This document shows positions 1 to 11,832 of a stretch of 64,000 nt of DNA, piece after piece. Source of the stretch: Bryopsis sp. KO-2023 (taxonomy: Eukaryota > Chlorophyta > Ulvophyceae > Bryopsidales > Bryopsidaceae); assembly GCA_030272585.1 (NCBI GenBank), contig BSYQ01000006.1:6163001-6227000 (forward strand). The letters run 5' to 3'. The translations under genes were made by a program, and so were the position numbers. The notes beneath the pieces were generated by a model. That model was not told where the DNA came from, ran no database searches, and saw nothing but the letters and a program-made list of their open reading frames with translations. Within the stretch, counting starts at the first letter, position 1. Each line of letters starts with the position of its first letter.

Positions 1-1251
1 CTGCACAAATCGTCCAATGACAAACGGGGGTTTACGATCGTCGGGGAAAAATCTTATGATGTACCGCGGCCAGCAGTCGCAAAACTTGACGACGCGCAGT
101 AGTCACGTTGAGGAGCCCGCTCCTCCCAATTCGCGTACTGCAACAACCTTCCCTCAAAATCGCAAACCGCGAAATATCGCGTCAAATCTGGTTTCTCAAA
201 AGGTCGGGAGGCATGGAAAGTGAAACGCGGAAACGCCCTCGAACAAGGGGCTGCGATTACGCCGCTCACCGCTTCTGAACCTCACCTCGACCCTGTGATT
301 GCTTCACCACATGCGTTCACGAGTAACAGGCTCGACGAGCCTCAGCCTCACAGGCCGCCAATGGACAGCTCCAGCACAGCCTCCTGGGCGATCCCCTTGT
401 GGAAAAAAAAAATGGACCTCGACCCAAAGGCCACCCCTCCTTCAACCTACCTGATGTGACAAATTCATCGGAAATGGACAAATCCTGTATTTCAGTTCCG
501 TCAGAAATACATTCGATCCTTCTGATAGGACACCACATTCGGCACGCGAGCGACGCCAACGGATAAAACAGCGCAGCGGGTGTGCTCTCGTAGGAAGGAA
601 ACCTCAGCTTTACTGAGTGTACGACTTCGTCCCAGTTCAACGGCATGGGTAAGTATATATATAAGCAGGGCGCCGCCTATTACAGGCGTAGAACAGTGCA
701 ACAGGAGAACGTGTTTCTTGTTTGGCGCCTGCCTTCCGACGGAAAGACGTCTGGAAAGCCCGTTTTCCCTTTGCTTGCCGACGTACTGGATATTAACCAC
801 CGGGTGTGTGTAGAGTAGAGAGGTGTTCAGACTGGTAGTGTTGGAGCGCGGCCGCGTCCGCCGAACCCAGCAGTCATATTTTCCACAGAGTGTTTGTTGG
901 TTATGTATGGAGTGGGAGCGACTTAGTGATGAGTTTCGCTGTGTTTGTTCCACGCTCTCGAACACTGCAGTTGTAGTGTACAGAGCCGCCATTGCTGTAT
1001 TTTCCTGTACCCTTTGAACAGCAATACGTCCTCTGGCTCGGGTGCATTCAGAACACACGCTTAACGTCAGGCTTCGTCCTGGTTTCCAACGCGCGGAAAT
1101 CGATTCCAATGGTGTATCGGGGAGCAGCACAAGCGTTTCAACATTCATGGCGGCCTTTCGTGGTGTTTCATGGCCTGCGAAACACGTTGTGGCGAAAAGA
1201 GCTGTAGTAAATTTAGAATTAGTCCAAGTACAGGTGTGCCGTTCCACCCTC
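1..1251. other. gene-free left flank
   Basis: I see no convincing gene. The longest minus-strand open frame (501-1376) runs across the boundary of the transposon TIR, so it cannot be an ancestral gene, and its composition is low in recognisable motifs. The last seven bases, CACCCTC at 1245-1251, are the left target-site duplication of the large element that follows. Confidence 0.5.
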
Positions 1252-1479
1252 GAGTTATCTGGTGGTCCTACAAAGGGGGGTAGCGTGCGCCCATCAGGGA
1301 TGTCAAAAAACGGGGATGGCGGAGCACCGCGGTCCGCCCTACTCCCAGGTGCGACATTTGCGAATAGCTGACTCACTCGCGACCATTTTCATTGCGCGAC
1401 GCAATCTCCCCACTGCTTTCTTTGCTGAAACGAACGCGGGCGAGACTGAGGCCAGGTGGACTCCGTTAGAAAGAGCGAA

Positions 1480-1510
<31 letters not shown>

Positions 1511-1950
1511 TGCCAGTGCTGAAAGAAGTGAGTGCCTGTTTGTATGTCGTTCGGAAACAGAAGTGGTCGAAGGGAGGTTCGACTCCCCCTCTGTTCCAGA
1601 TTTCGTCCCTTGCTTTCCGTCTTTCCCTCTCGTTCGATCGCCTGCGTACGCATGAGACGTACGCGCGCGCGTGCGTCGTGGTTCGCCCGTCGCCGACATC
1701 GTCGTCGCTCGTCTTTTCTATCGGTGCGCACTGCCCACGCGCCATCAGCGGAGACCCTCACACTCCTCCCCACGACAGGCGACGAGTTCCGAAGCTCGCC
1801 AAGCTCGAAACTCCTCCTCGCCAACCTGCTTTTCTCCCTGTGACGACCGGACGACCGGGAGAAACCAACGCTGGCGGATTGGCAACTGTGGGGGAGCTTG
1901 GAGGTGGTGATATGAGGTAGGGCTGAGGGTTTGTTTATTTTTTAAGAAGT
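1252..1950 (+). repeat. left 699-bp terminal inverted repeat
   Basis: Reverse complement of 14118-14816. Identity seems complete: long translated frames covering 1339-1920 are the same in both copies, and the end sequences match base for base by eye. GC-rich, with a GACGGC-type hexanucleotide run near 1481-1510. It contains GGTTCGACTCC at 1576-1586, a perfect match to the pol III B-box consensus, in a T-arm-like hairpin. Confidence 0.92.
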
Positions 1951-3200
1951 GCCTGTGGAGTGCCACTGGCAAATGTATCACACAGGCATTTATTTTAGGT
2001 TTCCTTTGTTTTTTTAATTTTGTCCTTTTTCTTACTTTGGAGGGGTTTGTCAATTCACTACCTAAGGGAAACCGGACAAGAACCCTTACAAAATGGTGCA
2101 CCTCTCCTCCAGGGGTCATGCAAATACAATTTGTTCTTTTTTTCAATCCAGATCTAACAAGGTCTGAAGGATGATAGGATAATCTGAATCGTTCCATTCA
2201 GTAGCACGAGATTTCCTACTGATGCTGACAAAAAAAGGTAGAGTCAAGAAAACTCCTTGCTCCACTTCCAAGGAAGAAATTGCTTGGGTTTGTTGGTATG
2301 CTTTTTTCAGGAAGGGGATGTTATATTCGGTGCAAAACATTGGTGTGGATTCATGAAAAGGGTTTTTTTTGAAGAGCTGCAGGCTCATATCATTAATGTG
2401 AGGAGTTGAGGGACGATCATTCTCGATGAGATCTAATTTGAAACAAACCCCTGGTCAGGGGTTTCGACATTTCAACCTGTTGCTGAATTTTTGGCATTGC
2501 TTGTGGCTGGTTGAAGTTGAAAAGAAGAAACCTTGCAGGTGATATCGTGTGTGTATCCAGGCAAAGAAGGGCGAGGTCCAGATCATGAACATTCTGCTAC
2601 ATGAATCTTTGCTTTATCAACGGATAGAACGAACGCACCAACCAGTGTGTTGTGGGTTGGGAATTTGATTATAATATTCAAATTCAAGTGTCTCAGGGAG
2701 GGTTAGGTGGTGTTCAGAATGGAAGGGATGGGCTGAACAGGAAGAACATGGACACAATTTGAGTTACAGGAAATTCAGTGCATGGATGGAGGGTTTTTTT
2801 CTGGAAATGTGCGTTTCGCCCGACAAGGAGGGCTGTCTGGTTGAGAATCACTAGGTGGCGGTATTTTGTTTTTTTTTCCTTCGGTGTGTTGGTGCAGGAA
2901 CTGTGCATTGGCTTGTGTTCTGGAACCCTATCAAGTCTTTGTCCCCCTTTTGTTGGAATGGGGCAGAGAATTACTGCTGAATTGTTGAGAGTTGAGTTCG
3001 ATATCAGTTAGCAATCAGTTTGGCTGAATGATGGGCTAGGTCTTTCCCCTGTTTGGTCTCAATGCAACTAAATAAATCAGCACAAGTAAAAGAACACAGA
3101 GAAACCTCGTTCGTGATCCATGAAACATGAGAAAAAGAAAGAGAACAAGGGGAGGAACCCTAGAGACAATTGTCAAACCACAATAGGAGAAGGGGAATCA
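1951..3200. other. transposon interior, no gene recognised
   Basis: AT-rich sequence between the left TIR and the foldback element. Only short frames occur. A minus-strand frame at 2143-2388 has no motif I can name. No transposase remnant was seen. Confidence 0.5.
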
Positions 3201-3591
3201 AACTCTTCTGTGCCCCACCCTCTCCGTGAGCCACTATCCCCACCGTGAAAAAACTCGACAATGAATAAAAAATCAACTGATTGTTAATGGAATTTTCCAG
3301 TACAATAGAACACATGTCACATCATTCGATAGAGACGTACAACGTTCACCCATCGAGCACTCGACTAAATTTGGAAGACTCGAAAGATATGTACCTAAAT
3401 GATTTCGGATGGACATAAAAATTTGCATACATAAACTCTCACATCATTACATTATTCTCACAAAATTTCAGCTCCATCTGAAAACATCATCATAGTGAGG
3501 TGAGGTCCGTTGAACTTAGAAAATTAAGTTTTCTTTTAAGCGAGTCTTTAGCTCTTTCGGTCCAAACAAACCTCACCTCACTGTGATGATG

Positions 3592-4010
3592 TGATACGAA
3601 CGTTTCGGCCCAGTCGGACCACACAGTGGTTGGCCGCTGTTTGGACCGCACTGGCCAAACGTACGTACTAAGTTGATCGGCTAGGCCGGGCCGATCCATT
3701 CCTTTATTGACAGTCAGACCACTCTGGGCCGTAGGATAAGCCGCGGCCAGCCTGGCAATCGCCACTGACGGACTTATCCACATTCGTGGCCCAGACTGAA
3801 CTACGACAGATTAGGGGGATGATTGTGTTAGGCCAGGTGGACCGAATATGCGGATATTCGGCCAGGCTGTCAGTGCGGGCCGAATACTTATTCGGCCCGG
3901 CCGACATTATTGATGTACCTTTGTTTCCTTGTAAAAGCATTGGTTTACTTGCACCGATTCTCTAGACGAAGTCTAGCCGTTTAACTCTCTTCCTCAGAAA
4001 GTTCCTATCA
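3592..4010 (+). repeat. left LTR of gypsy element
   Basis: 419 bp, from TGATACG to CCTATCA, matching 12228-12646. It holds two strong adjacent hairpins: 3842-3861 (stem CCGAATAT) and 3877-3898 (stem GGGCCGAAT, four-base loop). These may act in transcript structure or 3' processing, which is inference. Confidence 0.95.
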
Positions 4011-4012
4011 AC

Positions 4013-4024
4013 TGGTTTCGGAGC
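4013..4024 (+). promoter_or_regulatory. primer-binding site
   Basis: TGGTTTCGGAGC lies two bases after the left LTR. It starts with TGG, the complement of a tRNA 3' CCA, and resembles the plant initiator-Met type site with a few differences. The priming tRNA is not assigned. Confidence 0.7.
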
Positions 4025-4041
4025 GGCCGGAATCAGACGTC

Positions 4042-4506
4042 TTGTGCCAACCTATGTCCAACCCATCTCGGTCCAACAGTACCACGTCGACCGAGCTCGC
4101 CCCAGGCTACCCCACTCAACGATACCTACAGATCCCCCAGGAGTTGGTGTCGCCCTTTTGGCAGCGGTTTTATATTGACCAGCTGGCCGAGTTCTACGGA
4201 GAAAACGGAGTACGCGAGGGAATTCCACCAGGACTCGAAGGGCCGGAAATCCCACGACCTGAAGCAGTGCCAAGTCCCCGTGGGCCGGACCCCAGAGACT
4301 GTGATACCGAGAGCGTCGGCTCGTGTGATTCCTGCTTCACCGAGGAACAGCGCAACGATCCGGCCTTCCAGCAGCTCTATCAGGAGGTCCAGGAGGTCCT
4401 TCGTAACCGAGACCCGCGTCTTCCCGCACCCGAGTCATGGACATCGTCCCCTACGACGAGGAGGCCGAAGCCGGAGTCCATCCCGACTATGTGGAGGACG
4501 AGATGA
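4042..4506 (+). CDS. gypsy 5' ORF (N-terminal gag part or separate small ORF)
   Basis: A 154-codon frame that opens just after the primer-binding site and overlaps the start of the main gag frame by 70 bases, in the frame reached by a -1 shift. It is proline-rich and acidic with a CDSC motif near residue 100, and no known domain is visible. Either gag begins here and is joined to the next frame by frameshifting or splicing, or it is a separate product, or a single-base change has split gag. I cannot decide between these. Confidence 0.55.
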   Translation: MCQPMSNPSRSNSTTSTELAPGYPTQRYLQIPQELVSPFWQRFYIDQLAEFYGENGVREGIPPGLEGPEIPRPEAVPSPRGPDPRDCDTESVGSCDSCFTEEQRNDPAFQQLYQEVQEVLRNRDPRLPAPESWTSSPTTRRPKPESIPTMWRTR

Positions 4507-6530
4507 GCCTCGGCACCGAGGACGATCCGCCCGCGCCCCAGGGAGGAGTGTACGTACAGAACAACGTACAGAACTTCCAACACATCGAGGTGAACCAGTC
4601 AGAGACCGATGTGCGAGTCGCGCAAATCGCGGCCGGGGCCGAGGAATGGGCGGGCCGAACTCACGAGGAGTTGAGGGTCGCACTGGACGAAGTTCGTGGC
4701 CAACTCCATCAGTACCGTCACGAGGCCGAAAAACGGCAGTACCATCTCGCGGAGGAGCAGTCGGCAGCTTTGGGTACGGCCCTCGAAGAACAACGAGCCA
4801 TGATGCAGGACCAGCATTTGGCGGAAAGGGCTCAACTCGAGTCGCAGTTTATACAGCGCCTCGACCAACTCAAGGTCGAGAACAGCCAGCTCGTGGCCGA
4901 AATGGAACAACGGGTCCAAATGTCCCACGAGCGTACTGCGGCCCAAGCGGCCAAAGAAGTTCAAGACCTTGGAGTGCGTACAGAAAGGTTGTCGCTCCAA
5001 ATGGCCGACAACCGTGCCACGGTCGAGACCCTCGGAGCCGCCACCAAAGGCCTGCAGAAGGACGTCCGAGAGTTTCCTTCGGTGGACGAACTGGTCCAGC
5101 GATGGTCCAAGCAACTACCGCGGGAGCCCCAACGCGTCCAGGCATACGTTACCCAAACCGTGACCGAGCCAACCCAACAGGACGGTGCAGCCACCTCGGC
5201 GGGCCAAGTTCCGGTGCCACTTGTGGCCCCGCTCGGACCCAACGCTCCGCCACCCGTACCCGTATTGGCCCCACAGGCCGTGGCCAGCAGACCACCTGTG
5301 CGGCCCATGATGCGTGCGAGAGGAGGAGGCCCTGTAATCCGAGACGCCAATCAAGTGCCACCCAGCCAAGCACCACCCATAGCCTATGCGTCCGGTTCAG
5401 ATCCATTTGCAGCAATGGGGTCGTATGCGTCCGTTGGACAACAGGACCCATCAGCGGCCGGAGGATCGAGACCGCCAGCAGCTCGCCGAGTACCGGCCGG
5501 AGGCCCAGGCGGTGGAGGCGATGGTGATGGTGATGACGGGCCCAATGATGGCAATGCGGGCCGAGGAGGAGGACCACCTCGAGGACCAGGAGGCCCAGGA
5601 GGACCGGGAGGACCAGGAGGACCAGGCGGCCCAGGAGGACCAGGAGGACCAGGCGGGCCGGGTGGACCACATGGACCTCAAGTCCCGGGAGGCCAACCAG
5701 CAGCGCCAGGAGGATTGCGCCAGGTCAAGATCCCCATGCCAAAACCATTCAACGGTTCCGCAAACGTGACCGACTGGCTCATGAGGATGGGTCGTTGGTT
5801 TCGTGCCCACGGCGTGGCCGAAGGCCAATGGCTGCCGGTCATTGCGGCCAACACAGAGGGTCCGGCGGCCGAATGGATGAATTTCCAGGAGCTGAAGGTC
5901 CTGGAGGGCCGTCGGAGACCCTTCATTGACTGGCAAGACTGGGGAGATGAGGCCAGACGGATGTTCGAACCCACCACCACGCCCGAAAGGGCCCGGGTCG
6001 AACTCCGCACGTTGCGCCAGCATACGTCCGTAAAGGACTATGTGAAACGTTTCCACAGCATCTGCTTCCGCATTCCGGACATGACCGAAGCGGAGACCTT
6101 CAGCGCGTTTACCAACGGCCTCAAGGATCCCATACGCAGCCAAGTGGTGGGTTTCGTCCGTGGAGACGTGCAGCAGGCCGTGGAAATGGCCGAGCGCCTG
6201 GATGGCATTCGCAACATGCACTCGTCACCGAGCGGCCGTAGCCCTGGACATCGACGCTGGGGCGGCCGTCGTGGCGTCAATTCCATTCAGGACAGGACAG
6301 TGCCAGAGTGGGACCATTTGGGAGCTATTGGGGACAACCGTGGCCGTGGCCGTGGCCGTGGCCGTGGCCGAGGTCGATTTGGAGGACGATTTGGTGGCCG
6401 CACGGGCGGCCGGAATGGAGGCAACGGTGGCCGCGCTGGCCGGGGAGGCATTACGTGCTTTCTTTGCGGAGGAGATCATGGGGTCAAGAATTGCCCCAAG
6501 CTGCCCGCCGCAAAACGCTCGGTAAACTGA
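4437..6530 (+). CDS. gag: gypsy Gag polyprotein
   Basis: 697 codons. Order: charged coiled coil (about residues 60-240), proline/glycine-rich linker with GGP repeats (about 370-410), a retrotransposon Gag capsid domain (about 440-600), an RGRG-rich basic tract, and one zinc knuckle close to the C terminus. The knuckle is C-x2-C-x3-H-x4-C, one residue shorter than the canonical C-x2-C-x4-H-x4-C. Gag packages the element RNA into particles. The pol frame overlaps the last 220 bases in the -1 frame, so Gag-Pol is probably made by -1 frameshifting. No textbook slippery heptamer was obvious. Confidence 0.9.
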   Translation: MDIVPYDEEAEAGVHPDYVEDEMSLGTEDDPPAPQGGVYVQNNVQNFQHIEVNQSETDVRVAQIAAGAEEWAGRTHEELRVALDEVRGQLHQYRHEAEKRQYHLAEEQSAALGTALEEQRAMMQDQHLAERAQLESQFIQRLDQLKVENSQLVAEMEQRVQMSHERTAAQAAKEVQDLGVRTERLSLQMADNRATVETLGAATKGLQKDVREFPSVDELVQRWSKQLPREPQRVQAYVTQTVTEPTQQDGAATSAGQVPVPLVAPLGPNAPPPVPVLAPQAVASRPPVRPMMRARGGGPVIRDANQVPPSQAPPIAYASGSDPFAAMGSYASVGQQDPSAAGGSRPPAARRVPAGGPGGGGDGDGDDGPNDGNAGRGGGPPRGPGGPGGPGGPGGPGGPGGPGGPGGPGGPHGPQVPGGQPAAPGGLRQVKIPMPKPFNGSANVTDWLMRMGRWFRAHGVAEGQWLPVIAANTEGPAAEWMNFQELKVLEGRRRPFIDWQDWGDEARRMFEPTTTPERARVELRTLRQHTSVKDYVKRFHSICFRIPDMTEAETFSAFTNGLKDPIRSQVVGFVRGDVQQAVEMAERLDGIRNMHSSPSGRSPGHRRWGGRRGVNSIQDRTVPEWDHLGAIGDNRGRGRGRGRGRGRFGGRFGGRTGGRNGGNGGRAGRGGITCFLCGGDHGVKNCPKLPAAKRSVN

Positions 6531-9500
6531 GCGTCCGGGGCGCGAGGCCACCTACCCTGGACAAACCTACGGGTGGTATCAAGGCCGAGATTCCGGAAGA
6601 TTTTGGGAAAGAGGAACAAGAAAAGAAAGAGGAAAAGAAGACCAAGAGAGTCTCATGGCATGACGAGCCGGAAGAGCAAATGAAAGAAGCAAGTAATAAC
6701 TCCAGTTCGCATTTTAGTCCCACAGAGATTCAGCGAACCGGGTTTCCAGGGACGGAACCCTTGAGAGGAGATAGGGACACTGGCCACAGGGGGCCCGGGG
6801 TGTCACCTAACGAGCCGGCACCCAGTGCACAACTCGGCCCAGGGGGGCAACGGGGGGTGACCGAGCCGACAAATCAGACAGCGCAGGGGGCGCTAGATCG
6901 GACCGATTCTATGACGGCCGATAATTTTTCGTTTTTAGCTAAGACCGGCAATGCCTGTTCTAAGCATCGCTTCACTGGGTTTGAAATTTGTGTAGAAGTT
7001 AACAAGACGCCCCTGGTGGCCTATGTAGATTCTGGTAGTTGGGAAAATTACGTGTCAGGGGACACAGAAAAGAAACTGGGTGTAAAACTTTTTCCCGAGA
7101 AGCGCACGTTGGTTATGGCCGATGGGTCTCAGAAGAAAACATTGGGCCGAATTGATAATCTCAAGTTACGATCCGGCCAGGCCAACTTTGTGGCCGATTT
7201 TCATGTTTTTCCTGAGATGGCCTATGATATGATATTGGGAATTCCGTGGTTAGTGGCCGAAAACCCAGACTTATGTTTTCGGACGCGAACTATTAAAGTT
7301 CGTCGAGGCCGTACTCAACTATCCTTGCCTCTGGCTATGTCACAAAAGCCAAAACCGGCCGAAGTAATGACAATCGGAGATGCAACAGTAACTTCGGCCG
7401 AGAACCTCTGGAGAGGAGTACGGGCCAAAACATGTGACGCCTTGATGGTGGTAGTTACGGAGGCTGAAACGGAGTCGGGTGATAGTCACACCAAGGACGA
7501 CGTCACCAAGCTTGTTCGGGAGGACCATTCACGCGCCATCACGAACCTTTTGGAAAGCTACAGGAGGGTGTTCGCTTCGGATTTGCCCAAAGGTACACCT
7601 CCTGCACGTAACGGCCATGAGTTTGAAATCAAGATCGAGGAGGGTACCAAACCGATCTTTCGACCCATGTACAAGCTTTCCCCGGCCGAGCTACAGGAAG
7701 TCCGGAAGCAGCTGGATTATATGCTGGACCGGGAGCTTATTCGGCCGTCCAAGAGTCCGTGGGGTGCCCCAGTCCTCTTCGCGAACAAGAAGGATGGCGG
7801 CCTACGATTTTGTATTGACTATCGATGGCTTAACCAGAGGACTATCAAGAACCGGTATCCATTGCCGTTGCCCGAGGAGCTGTTGGATCGCCTTCAGGGA
7901 GCTCGAGTGTTCAGCAGGCTGGACCTCAGGTCTGGATATTGGCAAATGCCCATCCGGGCCGAAGACCAGGAGAAGACGGCCTTCAGGACCCGCTACGGCC
8001 ACTACGAGTACCGCGTGGTTCCGTTCGGCCTCACCAACGCCCCTCCGCAGTTCATGGCCATGATCAACGATCTGTTCAGGGACTTCCACGATCGTTTCAT
8101 GGTGGTTTTTCTGGACGACATCATCGTTTACAGCAAGAACGAGGCGGAGCATGCGGAACACCTCCGGTTGGTGTTGGATAAGCTGGCCGAACATAAACTT
8201 TACGCTAAGGCCTCGAAGTGTTCGATTGCGGTCAAGGAATTGGATTTTGTCGGCCACTGGATTTCGGCCGCAGGAATTTCGCCCCACAGGAGCAAGATCC
8301 AAGCTGTTCGAGACTGGCCATCATTGACCTCTGTGGCCGAAGTTCGAAGCTTTTTGGGGATGGTTTCCTACTACCGCCGATTCATCCGACAGTTTTCCAA
8401 GATTGCTGCGCCAATCCAGAAGCTCGTGAAGAAAGATCAACCTTGGGAGTGGGGTGCCGACCAGGAGTCCGCCTTCGCGGAACTAAAGGAGCGCCTTACT
8501 TCGGCCCCAGTGTTGTTGATTCCGGACCCGGCCAAGCCCTATGTTGTGGTCACAGATGCTTCGGACTATGCCTTGGGAGCAACCCTCATGCAGGAGGCCA
8601 CCGAAGGCCTTCAACCTGTCGCCTTTCTGAGCCGTTCGCTCAACTCGGCCGAACAGAAATACTCGGCCTATGAGCGCGAACTGTTGGGCATCTCTTATGC
8701 CTTGGCCCAGTGGCGCCACTATCTCGAGGGAGCCCCCGGTGGCACCACGGTGTATACGGATCACCAACCGGCCACCCACTTTCTCCAACAGCGAGTGTTA
8801 TCTCGTACCCAGACTCGTTGGCTGAAAGCCGGATACTTTCAGTCAATTATGCCCAAGATCGTCTACCTTCCGGGCCGTTCCAATGTTGTGGCCGATGCTT
8901 TATCTCGCCGGCCCCAACTCAATGCAATTTTGGAGGCCAAAATTTCGCCCGGGGAGGCGCAAGAATGGGCAATGGCTACCAAGGACGACCCTACTCTACA
9001 GAAGATTATGGCCCCATTGGGCCGTGGCGATCTTGTTCCAAACTACACTATCAATGAGGACGGCCTCTTGATCTATACTGCAAACCCAACGGCGGACCCG
9101 AAAATCGTGGTTCCGGCCGTCAAGCGACAGGTGGTAATGCACGACCACCACGATGTACCGATGGCGGGACATCCAGGTTCGGCCAGGACGGCCGGACTAG
9201 TGAGCCGACGATATTGGTGGCGCGGATGGAGAAGAAGCGTAGACCACTATGTCAGAACGTGCCCCACTTGCCAGATGATGAAGACGGAGAATACGAAGCC
9301 CAAAGGGTTGCTGAACCCGCTTCCTATCCCGACCTACAAGTGGGAACAACTCACGACCGATCTCGTAACGGACTTGCCGAAGTCTAACGGGTACACGGCC
9401 GTGGCGGTGTTTGTGGACCGGCTCACAAAGATGTGCAAGTTCGTACCGTGCACCAAGGAAGTTTCGGCCAAGGAGTACGCCGAACTGTTTCTCTCCAAAG

Positions 9501-10420
9501 TTTTCCCGACTACTGGAATACCAGAGGTGATCGTGTCCGATCGGGACCCACGATTTACGAGCCATTTCTACAAGGAGTTGTTTCGGCTCATTGGGACCGA
9601 CTTACGAATGTCAACTGCTCACCATCCACAATCAGATGGGCAAAGCGAGGTCACGATCCGAACGTTGGAGAACTTTCTTCGGCCATACGTGGAAGCTCGG
9701 CCGGAGAAATGGAGTGAATATTTGAGCACGGCCGAATTTGCGGCGAATAACTCAGTCAACGCCAGTACCAAGTACACGCCTTTCTACCTGATGTTCGGCC
9801 AACATCCAAGAGGATTAGAACTCAGCAGGCCGAAATCGGAGGTAGAGGCTGCCGATGCCATGGTAACCAGGATGAACGAAGACCTTGATGAGGCGAAGAG
9901 GAACTACTCGGCCGCTCAGGACCTTATGTGCCGTGCTGCTAACAAGAAGCGACGACACGTGGAGTTCCAAGTGGGCCAAGAAGTATGCCTTCGGACCACG
10001 TTTCTTCCCTTGGCCGTAACCAAACACATTCCGGCCAAGGTGAGGCGAAGATTCATCGGGCCGTTCAAGATTGAGGCCGTTATATCCCCAGTGGCATATC
10101 GGCTTAGTCTACCTGAAGCTTGGCGAATTCACCCAACCTTCCATGTGTCCAAACTAAAAGAATACGAACGTTCGGACGAGTATATCAGGGATGAGCCCCC
10201 TGGCCCAGCGCTGGTGGATGATCTCACCGGCGAGGAAGAGTTTGAGGTGGAGGCAATTACACGGTCAAAAGGGGCCGGGAAAAAGAAACAGTACTTGGTG
10301 TTGTGGAAGGGTTATCCGGCCCATGAGGCCACATGGGAGCCCCTGGAGAACTTAGCTCACTGTCCAGAAATGCTAGCCGAATTCGAAAGGAAAAGTTCGG
10401 CCAAGCAGGGCCGCACGTAG
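6308..10420 (+). CDS. pol: gypsy Pol polyprotein (PR-RT-RH-IN-chromodomain)
   Basis: The frame is 1,370 codons; functional sequence probably starts after the gag overlap. Visible in order: aspartic protease with DSG (near residue 241), reverse transcriptase with FLDDII (near 600), RNase H with [10 protein letters not shown] (near 750), integrase zinc-binding HHCC (H-x3-H..C-x2-C near 950-985), catalytic D, D and E in the integrase core (E in GQSEV), and a C-terminal chromodomain with YLVLWKGY and WEP. The catalytic residues I can see are present and there is no internal stop, so the element may be competent. The chromodomain suggests targeting to modified chromatin. Confidence 0.95.
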   Translation: MGPFGSYWGQPWPWPWPWPWPRSIWRTIWWPHGRPEWRQRWPRWPGRHYVLSLRRRSWGQELPQAARRKTLGKLSVRGARPPTLDKPTGGIKAEIPEDFGKEEQEKKEEKKTKRVSWHDEPEEQMKEASNNSSSHFSPTEIQRTGFPGTEPLRGDRDTGHRGPGVSPNEPAPSAQLGPGGQRGVTEPTNQTAQGALDRTDSMTADNFSFLAKTGNACSKHRFTGFEICVEVNKTPLVAYVDSGSWENYVSGDTEKKLGVKLFPEKRTLVMADGSQKKTLGRIDNLKLRSGQANFVADFHVFPEMAYDMILGIPWLVAENPDLCFRTRTIKVRRGRTQLSLPLAMSQKPKPAEVMTIGDATVTSAENLWRGVRAKTCDALMVVVTEAETESGDSHTKDDVTKLVREDHSRAITNLLESYRRVFASDLPKGTPPARNGHEFEIKIEEGTKPIFRPMYKLSPAELQEVRKQLDYMLDRELIRPSKSPWGAPVLFANKKDGGLRFCIDYRWLNQRTIKNRYPLPLPEELLDRLQGARVFSRLDLRSGYWQMPIRAEDQEKTAFRTRYGHYEYRVVPFGLTNAPPQFMAMINDLFRDFHDRFMVVFLDDIIVYSKNEAEHAEHLRLVLDKLAEHKLYAKASKCSIAVKELDFVGHWISAAGISPHRSKIQAVRDWPSLTSVAEVRSFLGMVSYYRRFIRQFSKIAAPIQKLVKKDQPWEWGADQESAFAELKERLTSAPVLLIPDPAKPYVVVTDASDYALGATLMQEATEGLQPVAFLSRSLNSAEQKYSAYERELLGISYALAQWRHYLEGAPGGTTVYTDHQPATHFLQQRVLSRTQTRWLKAGYFQSIMPKIVYLPGRSNVVADALSRRPQLNAILEAKISPGEAQEWAMATKDDPTLQKIMAPLGRGDLVPNYTINEDGLLIYTANPTADPKIVVPAVKRQVVMHDHHDVPMAGHPGSARTAGLVSRRYWWRGWRRSVDHYVRTCPTCQMMKTENTKPKGLLNPLPIPTYKWEQLTTDLVTDLPKSNGYTAVAVFVDRLTKMCKFVPCTKEVSAKEYAELFLSKVFPTTGIPEVIVSDRDPRFTSHFYKELFRLIGTDLRMSTAHHPQSDGQSEVTIRTLENFLRPYVEARPEKWSEYLSTAEFAANNSVNASTKYTPFYLMFGQHPRGLELSRPKSEVEAADAMVTRMNEDLDEAKRNYSAAQDLMCRAANKKRRHVEFQVGQEVCLRTTFLPLAVTKHIPAKVRRRFIGPFKIEAVISPVAYRLSLPEAWRIHPTFHVSKLKEYERSDEYIRDEPPGPALVDDLTGEEEFEVEAITRSKGAGKKKQYLVLWKGYPAHEATWEPLENLAHCPEMLAEFERKSSAKQGRT

Positions 10421-10701
10421 AACCGCAACGAAATGACGACAGTGATGGGGGAGTTGGATTACGTGATGATGGGCCACTATTGAGCAACCTCGGCCGGAAT
10501 GGGACGGCTTAACGACGTTGACCAACATTGGACCTGAGGTGACTCTCAACTGCCGTCACGTTGAGATCCTGCGTCGGCTGTCCAGTAAGCAGCGATCCAG
10601 GAGCAGTTAAACAAATAAAAGTGGCCAGCAAAGACTTAGAAGACCAGAAGCCTTTCGATCGAACCAACGAGAACGAGAAAACCAAAACACTCTCCGCTAC
10701 T

Positions 10702-11832
10702 ATGTCGACCCCAGTGCGCCAGTTGTGGGACCAGTTGAAGGCCGAAGACGAGCGAAAGGATAGGCTCATCGCGGAAGCACGCGAGGAGTCGGCTAAGTGG
10801 AAGTGTGAGGCGGAAAAAGCCCAGGAAAAGATAAAAGTGTTGGAGGCCAGGCTTGCGACGGCTGAGGAGCTGGCGGAAAGGAGGGCCGAGGCGCCGAGGC
10901 AACAGATCCAGGAGGTGTTGCGAAGGGCCGCAATAGCGGGAGACACACAGACCAAAACCCTCAGGAGCGCCATTGCGGGCGCCCACAAAATATTGGAAAC
11001 GGCACTCGAGCACGACACCTTCGCTCACCTCTACGAGGACCTCTTCGGTCCCGAACCTACGCAACCCGTCTCGGCCGTGATGCCACTGCAGACAAGTCTT
11101 CTTCCAGCACCTTCCGCGCAGATACCCGCACCCAGTGCACACCCAATTTCGTCCAAGGAGACGCTTACGGAAGACGTACAAAACCTGCCACCACCTGAGC
11201 CGAAGTCACCGACCAGTGCTCTCGTTATCGGTTCTCCGACGTCCAGCAGAGTCGACCCAGTCCACGCAGGAGGCGTACCAGAGGCGGAGGATCACGATAT
11301 GGAGGACCTTGATCAAGACGACACGGACGATACGGATACGGCTGACCAAGGCACAGGCGGCCGAGTTGGAGGTTCGGCCGACACGGGAAAAACGGCCCCG
11401 GTGGGCTTCTCGTGTGTGGCGTGTGGCAACCGGAGGGAAAGCCTTCGGCCCGGGGATGTGTTGATGTGCGGCCGGAACCACATCTGCTGCACCAACCATC
11501 TTCCGGGGATGCGCTTGGCCGAGAGAGCGGCCCTCTTTTACGAGGCCGGCCGCATACCGACCACCGCGATGTTGATCGCCAACACCGCCGACCCTCCGAC
11601 ACCGACCCCGCTCGCGACCCTCCCACCAGTCGACACTCCCTTCAAGTGCCCGGTGTGCACGAAGCCGGAGTTTCCGGCCTGGACCGGGAAGTTGAAGGTC
11701 TCAGTCCAAAATTGGACTGTGGCCTACTATGACGCGGCGGGGATCCCGACAAGGAACCCGTCGGGCCGCAAGCGTCGGCTGGCGGCCTTGGCCGGCGAGG
11801 GCCCTGTCACGCGTTCGAGCAGCCGGGGTTAG
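10702..11832 (+). CDS. gypsy extra 3' ORF: coiled coil plus zinc-finger-like domain
   Basis: Lies 281 bases after pol, same strand, before the right LTR. The ATG at 10702 gives 376 aa; an upstream in-frame ATG at 10561 is also possible. Residues about 8-75 form a charged coiled coil, about 125-230 a proline-rich and acidic linker, and the C-terminal third has CxxC, a cysteine/histidine cluster (MCGRNHICC) and a later CPVC. This spacing recalls a RING or other cross-brace zinc domain but I cannot assign one. The tail is basic. Ty3/gypsy elements usually lack such an ORF; an env, an antisilencing factor or a captured host gene are alternatives. No transmembrane segment is seen, which argues against env. 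Confidence 0.75.
   Translation: MSTPVRQLWDQLKAEDERKDRLIAEAREESAKWKCEAEKAQEKIKVLEARLATAEELAERRAEAPRQQIQEVLRRAAIAGDTQTKTLRSAIAGAHKILETALEHDTFAHLYEDLFGPEPTQPVSAVMPLQTSLLPAPSAQIPAPSAHPISSKETLTEDVQNLPPPEPKSPTSALVIGSPTSSRVDPVHAGGVPEAEDHDMEDLDQDDTDDTDTADQGTGGRVGGSADTGKTAPVGFSCVACGNRRESLRPGDVLMCGRNHICCTNHLPGMRLAERAALFYEAGRIPTTAMLIANTADPPTPTPLATLPPVDTPFKCPVCTKPEFPAWTGKLKVSVQNWTVAYYDAAGIPTRNPSGRKRRLAALAGEGPVTRSSSRG

Noticed and set aside
501-1376. 291-codon minus-strand open frame
   Set aside because: It crosses the transposon boundary at 1252 and starts within the TIR, so it is a chance fusion frame. No motif is seen.
1339-1920. Several 77-161-codon frames in the TIR, repeated at 14158-14729
   Set aside because: They overlap on both strands in GC-rich repeat DNA, are Arg/Ser-rich, and exist in two copies only because the TIR is duplicated.
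4175-5527. 450-codon frame overlapping gag
   Set aside because: Arg/Pro-rich shadow of the gag frame with no domain; the gag frame has coiled-coil and capsid features.
5149-6221. Minus-strand frames across the gag GGP repeat
   Set aside because: Produced by the GGACCAGGA-type repeat; Leu/Val or Trp/Ser runs are repeat translations.
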